Part shown: piece by piece, positions 57,680-64,000 of the stretch
Layout: each line of letters begins with the position of its first letter
How positions within the stretch are numbered: the stretch's first letter is position 1
NCBI GenBank assembly: GCA_963930645.1
Contig: OZ005659.1
Span: 160,866,534 to 160,930,533 of the forward strand
Origin: Salticus scenicus
Taxonomy: Eukaryota > Arthropoda > Arachnida > Araneae > Salticidae
Reading direction: 5' to 3'
Length of the DNA stretch: 64,000 bases
The notes under the pieces: generated by a model
The model's input: only the letters and a program-made list of their open reading frames with translations
What the model was told of the DNA's origin: nothing
Databases searched by the model: none
Translations under genes and position numbers: made by a program

Positions 57680-59260
57680 GGAACAACTATGGAACAAGGA
57701 ATGAAGAACCTTCTAAAAGGGTTAGCTACACAAATGAGTGAAAGGAAAGATAGTCTGAGTCAAGAAATGAAAGAAATGAAGGCAGCACAGGAAAAGATGG
57801 AAACAGGGTTGACCGAAGAAATGAAAGAAATGAAAGTAGTACAAGAGAATATGGAAACCGGATTGATCAAAAGAATGAATGAAAGACAAAAACAGTTTGA
57901 CCAAAGAAATTGAGTCCATCCAAGAAAAAATTTAATTTAATTAAGATGAGATGAAGAGAGAACTTTCGACAGTAAAAGAAGTGATTGAAAGTAAATTACC
58001 AGTTGTGGAAAATAGAATGGATGGAATAGAAGAGAGAGTTATAAAGGTTGAAGAGAGTTTTGAAGAGAAAGTTATAAAGATAGAAGAGAATTCTGAAGAG
58101 AAAGTTATGAAGGTAGACGATAGTGTTACGAGGATAGAACAGAGTTTTGGAAAGAAAGTTAAAGAAAATGTCTATCACGAGTTGAAAGTAAGATTTACAG
58201 AGATAGAAAGTAAACTGAAGAGAATGGAAGAAGATCTAGAGAGAAAAGTGGAAGAAAAATTAATATCTATGCCCGAGGGAGATGAAAAGAGAGCTAAAAG
58301 AATCCAGAATCAGGAATTTACCTAAGCCATGCACCTACGACGGCAGTTCCTCCTGGCAGGTACAGTCGGTAACAAAAGTGTCCGAACATTAGAAAAAATT
58401 CCTATGTAAAAAAAGCGCACTTCGTACGGTTTTATTAAATAAATCCTTTTCGAATCCTATTCTTAGTCAGTGTAAGAACATGATTCGATAAGGATTTATT
58501 TAACAAAACCGTATGAAGTGTACTTTTTTTTACATAGGAATTTTTGCTAGTGTTCGGACACTTTTGTTACCGACTGTATGTAAGACGCAATTTTCCATCG
58601 CTGAAGCTAACGTATGGACTCTACTGCTAAGACAGTCCACTTAGCGGCAGCGCTACGGGGCGATGCAGTCGATATACTGAGAACTATTTCGCAGGAAGAA
58701 CGGCACGACTTTGATGCCCTGACTACAGCACTGGAGCTACGTTTCGGAGAAAAGTGTTCTAAGGACTATAGTCGCCTCCAGCTAAAATCCCGGTACCAGA
58801 AAGCGGGTGAAATTTTGCAAGAGCTGGTAGCGGATATTCAGAGACTGTCACATCAAGCATTCTCCGACTACCACGCTGACACTCGAGATGATTTAGCACT
58901 TCAGTACTTTATCGATACTGTTCGAGATCCAGAAATTCAAAAAGCACTTAGACTCTCCAATATCAGGGATGTTGAATCAGCTTTAGGCTATGCACTGAAG
59001 ATAGAGACAGCCCAACAAGCCTCCCGTAAAAACCACCATACCTTCAGAGCAGTCTCATTAGATGACACACCAGATTATCTAAAGGAAATGAAGAGAAATT
59101 TCGCAGAAATCTTGAGGAGATTGCTCAGCCTTGAAAATAATAAAAAAGAAAAGGATCCGAAGATAAAGTGATGGGGCTATGGAAGAGATGGACATGTGAA
59201 GAGAAACTGCCCTATACGACCAACTAAAGAAAATAACCCGGCTTCACCAACACTGCAGGG
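57680..59260 (+). pseudogene. Ty3/gypsy gag, broken and interrupted by a MITE
   Basis: The N-terminal part (57690-58320) is a Lys/Glu-rich coiled coil with a repeated EMKEMKxxQExMETGL motif and later KVIKIEENSEEKV repeats. A frameshift with stops lies at about 57905-57940. The capsid region resumes after a hairpin MITE (58361-58578) with LAAALRGDAVDIL, LELRFGEK and LQYFIDTVRDPEIQKALRL, typical of gypsy capsid proteins. It ends in a degraded zinc knuckle near 59170 (GYGRDGHVKRNCP) in which the first Cys codon is TGA and the second is Tyr. The protein would form virus-like particles around element RNA. Not functional. Confidence 0.83.
58361..58578. mobile_element. Hairpin MITE 'TACAGTCGG' (complete, inside gag)
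   Basis: 218 bp from TACAGTCGGTAACAAAAGTG to its inverse CACTTTTGTTACCGACTGTA, a near-perfect hairpin. It splits the gag frame at a TA, which is duplicated. This dates it after the gypsy insertion. Confidence 0.92.
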
Positions 59261-59267
59261 AAACTAA

Positions 59268-59591
59268 CAAGGAAACATTCAAAAGGTGTCGTCTTCAAAA
59301 AATATTGAAAAAAATATATGTGATTCTACTCTTCATAAAACACCATAAAGTGAAAAATTATCGGCTGAAATGAATTAGAGCGGCCACAAAAATTATCAAA
59401 CTTAAGCATTTTTGGCGATTTAGCGCTGTTAGGCGATAAGTTCGCTTATGCTTAGATTTGATAATTTTTTGTGGTCGCTGTAATTCCTTTCAGCCGATAA
59501 TTATTTCACTTTCTGATGTTTCATGAAGAGTAGAATGACGTATATTTTTTTCAATATTTTTTGAAGACGACACCTTTTAAATGCTTCCTTG
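59268..59591. mobile_element. Foldback element, short form (324 bp)
   Basis: CAAGGAAACATTC at the left and its near-inverse GCTTCCTTG at the right, with inverted repeats of about 150 bp each and a loop of roughly 20-60 nt. TAA on both sides (59265-59267 and 59592-59594) suggests a 3-bp target duplication, as in PIF/Harbinger elements. It separates gag from pol. Confidence 0.85.
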
Positions 59592-60960
59592 TAAGAGAAG
59601 GCCATCTCGCGGGGCGGAGGTTGCCAGAGATTACAGAGCCCCAGTTCGTAGTATTCTATGTTTCATCAATGAGTGGCGGCGACAATAGACTTTACGTTTA
59701 TGGCGAAGTTAACAACACCACCTGCCGTATGATTCTGGATACTGGAGCCAACGTAACAATCATTAGAACGGATTTAGCTCAAGAACTTAAAGAGAAGATC
59801 ATCTGGACACCGACCTGCGTTAAACTCCAGACTGTGACCGGAGACGAAACCAAAATATATGGAAAAATGTACTTGACCATCACATTTGGAAATGCCAGTT
59901 ACCATCATATGACATATGTGACTGATATAAGAGATCCTCTAATCCTTGGAATTGATTTCCTGAGAAAGTTTAACTTTAAATTGGACTTCAAGAATAATGA
60001 ACTGCATTCAAGTTCCGAAGAGATAGCTGTGTTTAACACTGAAAACCTAGACATTCAGCCAGTTTGTCAGATAACATCCAAGTCTGAAATTTCCATCCCT
60101 CCACACATAGAGACAATAGTTTCCGGATCACCTCCTAACAAGCAATACTTCCGATATGGACTGATTAAATACCCGAAGATAGACAATAGCCCGAGAGGAG
60201 TTTTAGTGGCTTCATCTCTGGTTGACCTGACGAAGAGTATTATTCCTGTGAGAGTCGCCAACATAAGCGATAAAGTAAGAACAGTGAAGAAGGATGAGGT
60301 GTTAGCAACCTGTACTCCTGTTACATGCATCAGCCGGCCCACGCAATCAACCGAGTCCAAGTCTTCAGAATTTTCAGCAACGGAATTATTCAGGAATACG
60401 GAATCAGGAAAGGAACAGAGACGTGCTGTGGAGAAGTTACTCTATGAATTTAAGGATCTCTTTTCTCGAACAACTGAAGACGTCGGAAGGACCAACATCA
60501 CTCAGCACCGAATTGGCACAGGAAATCATCCTCCAATCAAACAACACCCAAGAAGACTTCCATTTGCTAAGCAGGAAGAGGTGGCTGAGCTTCTGAATGA
60601 CATGCAGCGCAATGACATCATCGAATCATCAACGAGTCCTTGAGCCTCTCCCATAGTACTAGCGCGAAAGAAGGATGGTTCAATAAGATTTTGAGTGGAT
60701 TATCGTCGTTTAAATGACAGTTACCCTCTTCCTAGAATTGACGACACATTGGACACACTTGCTGGCAATAAATGGTTCTCGACTTTGGATCTAAAGAGCG
60801 GTTACTGGCAAGTAGAATTACATCCTGATGATCATGAGAAGACTGCATTCACCACGGGACAAGGACTATGACAGTTTAATGTTATGCCGTTTGGATTATG
60901 TAATGCACCTGCAACATTCGAGCACCCGATGGAAACAGTGCTGAAAGGACTTTCCTACGA
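59592..60960 (+). pseudogene. Ty3/gypsy pol: protease and N-terminal reverse transcriptase
   Basis: Open from the foldback element to 60643. It carries a retropepsin-like aspartic protease with active site LDTGANVTII near 59740 and the ILGIDFL flap-end motif near 59945. Then comes a spacer and the start of reverse transcriptase: HRIGTG, PRRLPFAKQEEV, ASPIVLARKKDGS, VDYRRLN, STLDLKSGYWQVEL and FNVMPFGLCNAPATF. In this frame there are only three stops, all TGA, at places where the family usually has Trp, Cys and Trp (60641, 60695 and 60868 approximately). The sequence stops before the YxDD catalytic motif, where a LINE fragment begins. RNase H and integrase are missing here. Not functional. Confidence 0.87.
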
Positions 60961-61620
60961 AGGGTCCTTTGAAACTGGGGTCCTTCCCCCCTCCTGGAAG
61001 CTGCCACAATCGTCCCTATCCTCAAACCTGGCAAGCCTTGTCATCTTGTGAGCTCATATCGCCCGATAGCCCTTACTTCTGCCGGTTTCAAACTCTTCGA
61101 GCGCATATTTCTCCGCAGACGTCTCTCTTTGGCTGGTCAGCACAAGCTTTTTCAGGGGACCATTTTGGTTTTATTACTGCGACGGACCGTACCATGGCTC
61201 TCTGTACTTTCCTCCATGGCATTTCATCGGGCAGATCCAATCACTGATTTGCTGCTGCGGTTAGTCTCGACATCAATCCCGCCTGTGACTCCGTTCAACC
61301 TGACGTTCTTATCTACAAGCTTGCCTGCTATGGTATCAGGGGGGAAATGGGCCTCTGGCCGGCCTCTTTCATGAACTACAGACAAATTCAGATTCGTTAG
61401 AAAGTTCTCTTCCAGGTCAACCCCTGCTCCAAAGCGGTCCCGAAAGGCTCGTTACTTTCTCCTTTTCTTTTCATCATATATCTTCTCGATATTGCAGAAA
61501 CTCTGAAGGATAGTTTCCATATGACAATCTACGCTGATGACATTATTGTTTACGCTCTCGGCTCCGATGAAGAGTCGCAGCGTAAATTCCAGGATACCCT
61601 CAGTAAACCCTGTTAAACGG
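60961..61620 (+). pseudogene. Non-LTR retrotransposon (Jockey-type LINE) RT fragment
   Basis: Fragments in all three frames: a GVLPPSWK start, SSYRPIALTSAGFKLFERI (reverse transcriptase motif 1/2 region), a stretch equivalent to SLLSPFLFIIYLLDI, and the catalytic IYADDIIVYA near 61530. There is an internal deletion between motifs and several frameshifts. It is 5' truncated, as is usual for LINEs, and directly joined to the gypsy pol remnant. Confidence 0.82.
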
Positions 61621-61960
61621 TTTGTAGCTCTAACATGACGTTAAATTTCCCAAATAATTTGTAGCTGTAGTTCACGTTAAACACTCTAATCGACACATCA
61701 ACCATCTTTTTAACCTTCTTGCGAAGTTAAGCTTTGTAGCCCTAAAGCAACTTCAGATCTCTCAAACTTCATATTATGCAGTACCACAACCCTGTTGCGA
61801 AGTTAAATCCTATCAACTTTATCTCAACCAATACTACAATCCTCATTCGAGGTAAAATCCTCTCATCCACTTTGTAGCTCCAGTCCAACGTTAAAAATCC
61901 TCAAATATTGGTAGCTCTAATGCGACATTAAAACTTCTCAATCTTTAATATAACTGTCAT
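61620..61960. repeat. Diverged ~40-bp minisatellite, part 1
   Basis: Degenerate repeats of 'tttgtagctctaatgcgac' followed by 'gttaaaccctctcaac'. Continues at 63060-63680 after an insertion of about 1.1 kb. Confidence 0.75.
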
Positions 61961-61961
61961 C

Positions 61962-62178
61962 TACACTCGGCAGCAAAATTATTCGAGCGGTAGCAAAAAT
62001 TCCTATGTTAAAAAAGTACACTTAATACCGTTTTGTTAAATAAATCCTTGTTGAAACATGTTCTTAGACTGACTAAAAAGATTATTCGAAAAGGATTTAT
62101 TTAATAAAACAGTATTAAGTGTCCCTTTTTTATATCTGAATTATTACTAGCCCTCGATTAATTGTACTGCCGACTGTA
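61962..62178. mobile_element. Hairpin MITE 'TACAGTCGG' (diverged copy)
   Basis: TACACTCGGCAGC at the left, GCCGACTGTA at the right, and 'gttaaataaatccttg' mirrored by 'aaggatttatttaata'. 217 bp. Confidence 0.82.
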
Positions 62179-62179
62179 A

Positions 62180-62560
62180 AACCCCAGCGTTAGAATAATA
62201 ACTGGAGCAAATGCTTTCAGGAAAACTGATGGGCGTTCTGTATAAATAGCTCTATTTCAGGTCTCGCAAGTGTGTTCCTTTAAAAACGGCTGTACGGATT
62301 TTTTTCACACTCGTCGTATTAATTCCGTTTTAAATATCTTTTTGTATGTAATTATTGTTTTCCGGTCAACTACTGAGTACGCCAAGTTTAGGTAAAAGTT
62401 GTTACCTCAGAAATGGCTCTAACGAATTTCTTGAAAATTGTTACATAAATATAATTTAGATATTCTTTCTCATGTATTACGGGATTATTACAGGAAAATT
62501 AACAGTCATCTGGATTAGGTAGGTTAATTTTTGATCTCAGAAATTGGTGTTTCAAAAAAA
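62180..62560. repeat. Dispersed repeat, also at 8160-8610
   Basis: Shares 'tttcaggtctcgcaa', 'aaatggctctaacga' and the adjoining stretches with the copy at 8160. Confidence 0.6.
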
Positions 62561-63059
62561 ATTACACTACCATTTTTTAACTTGCTATGTATTTTGAATG
62601 CATTTTCTTATACTGGGCGATTCGTATTAACCCTCGACGATAGGTTTAATGCCCCAACCCTACCCTCCCGCTCCTCCATGTCTTTTTCTAGTCAATTTTG
62701 TCCTTTTATTCCTTCCGGTGCTAGCCTTTTTTTTTCCACGCTTGACTCTGTGAGTATTTTTGTTTTCGTCCCATGCTTCTTTCTAAGGAATTTTGATACT
62801 TTTTTCCCGTGTTTCTATCGACTTTTAGATTCTTTTCCTTGTTTTCTACATTATAAAGTGCGATGGCCTAACTTTGATTTATGTACTTTTACGCCTGTAT
62901 GCCTAAAAAATTTTATATTTCTTCTTAGCTAAGTCAATTTTATGTCTTCTGATCATATTATCTCCCAAATGATGCATATAATATGTGTAATAGTGGGTAA
63001 TGGAAGTCGTGTGGTTGTTTCACAACTTTTTTTTTAATGCAATATTATGCTAAAAATCA
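62561..63059. other. No supported gene
   Basis: Pyrimidine-rich on the plus strand. A 133-codon frame (62531-62932) is open because of the T-rich composition and shows no family motif; it may be a LINE or other transposon 3' region. Confidence 0.4.
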
Positions 63060-63680
63060 GTACTTTTTTTTTTAGCTCTTTAAATTCAACAATTTTTTAG
63101 CTCTAGTGCGACTTTAACCCTGCTCAATGTTTTCGCAGCTCCAGTGAAACGGTTAACCTTTTCAACAACTATTTAATTCCAGTGCAGCGTTAAACCTTTT
63201 CTAAAACGTTCTTTAGCTACTGTGAAACCTCTCACCAACTTTGTATCTCTAGTGCTAGAAGTTTCAAAGTCTAGTACGATTTTGAAACTTTTAACGTACG
63301 TCGTTCAAACATCTCTATATTTTTCAGCTCTATTGCGACGTTAAACAATCTGAGTTATCGTTATATCATATATTTGTAACTGTAATGCGAGATCAAGCAC
63401 TCTGAAACACATTTCATCAACCAGGCAATGTTAAACCTTCTTAACAAATTTGTAGCTCTAAAGAGACGTTACACTACTCAACAGTTTTGTATATCTCGTG
63501 AAACGGTAAATCCTCTCAAAAACTATGTAGCGCTAATGAGACATTAAACATCTCACAAACTTTCTAGCTCCAATGAAAAGTTAAAATCCTCTTAAATCTT
63601 CACCTCAACCCTTACATGAAATCTCTTGTTACGTTAAACACTCTCACTCAATTTATAGCTCTAACGCGACGTTAAGCTAG
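63060..63680. repeat. Diverged ~40-bp minisatellite, part 2
   Basis: About 14 degenerate units of the same 'gtagctctaatgcgac' type as 61620-61960. Confidence 0.78.
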
Positions 63681-63825
63681 GCTGACCAGATGTCCCCATT
63701 TTCTGGGGACAGCCTTTAATTTGAAAACTCTTCTCTAAATTCTGAAAAATTGTAGAAGGTAAATTGTTTATCATTGATATTTTAGTTTTATTAAGAAGTT
63801 TCTTTTTTATTAAGAATAAAATAAT
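63681..63825. other. Short spacer
   Basis: Contains 'gaccagatgtccccattttc' and its partial inverse 'tggggaca', a repeat-like palindrome. No gene. Confidence 0.4.
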
Positions 63826-63828
63826 CTG

Positions 63829-64000
63829 GTGTGCCACTCACACGACTTTCTCTTTCCCTGAAATTTAATAGTATAAATACAGGTTGGAAATTAAGAGGTA
63901 ACATAACAAGTACTGTTATGTAAAGCATTAAAATAAATCTAATTAGATTCCTTAAGAGTTTTATAGGATAATTAGCTCTTTGTGAGGGGGCTACCGCCCC
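63829..64000 (+). mobile_element. Modular element family C, left end, cut by the window
   Basis: Hairpin GTGTG-CCACT-CACAC at 63829-63843 and then GACTTTCTCT, matching 53708 onwards through 'gagggggctaccgcccc' at the window end. Confidence 0.8.

Noticed and set aside
59561..59591. Native start of the gypsy pol frame
   Set aside because: The first codons (a TTG, not ATG) lie inside the foldback element; pol sequence begins only after it.
62531..62932. 133-codon plus-strand frame
   Set aside because: T-rich composition explains the Phe/Ser-rich peptide; no motif, no start context.
1..64000. CRISPR array, prokaryotic operon or phage features
   Set aside because: No short regularly spaced direct repeats with unique spacers and no prokaryotic gene arrangement; the window is eukaryotic.

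Overview
The window is AT-rich nuclear DNA of an arthropod, most likely an arachnid and probably a spider. The evidence is three intact chemosensory gustatory receptor (GR) genes with the arthropod TYxxxxFQ C-terminus, plus dense Helitron, Tc1/mariner, hAT, pogo, Ty3/gypsy and LINE debris. The species cannot be fixed from the sequence alone. The only genes that look functional are the three single-exon GR genes on the minus strand (382-1626, 27754-28989, 40716-41960). Everything else recognisable as protein-coding is a decayed transposon.

Layout. Positions 1 to about 9330 and about 40320 to 51080 are two direct copies of one segmental duplication. Each carries a GR pseudogene fragment, an intact GR gene (the two proteins differ at about 36 of 414 residues by my count, with no indel), a roughly 232-bp island with no nucleotide difference, and a long non-coding tail. 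The copies differ by dated insertions: a tRNA-Ser-derived SINE with a 13-bp target duplication only in copy 1, two MITEs only in copy 2, and a ~145-bp unit present once in copy 1 and four times in copy 2. Positions 9390-16530 hold unclassified modular elements with ~172-bp tandem cores, a hAT MITE, and a mariner nested inside a hairpin MITE. Positions 17330-24042 are nested Helitrons carrying several tandem arrays, one of which has CTCF-like cores every ~120 bp. The middle GR lies at 27.7-29 kb in otherwise empty AT-rich DNA. Positions 31-39.6 kb form a nested composite: repeat arms in opposite orientation, a foldback element, a pogo-like element with a transposase remnant, and a nearly intact Tc1 element. 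Positions 53-64 kb hold two broken gypsy elements, a THAP-domain remnant, a LINE fragment, a diverged minisatellite and the edge of another modular element.

Reading. The GR genes would act as ligand-gated chemoreceptor channels in sensory neurons. Their spread is explained by local duplication in a transposon-rich region. The most unusual structures are the modular elements with a terminal palindrome and nucleosome-length tandem cores, the CTCF-like array, the perfectly conserved island, and the foldback and inverted-arm composites. All are inferred by eye without database searches.
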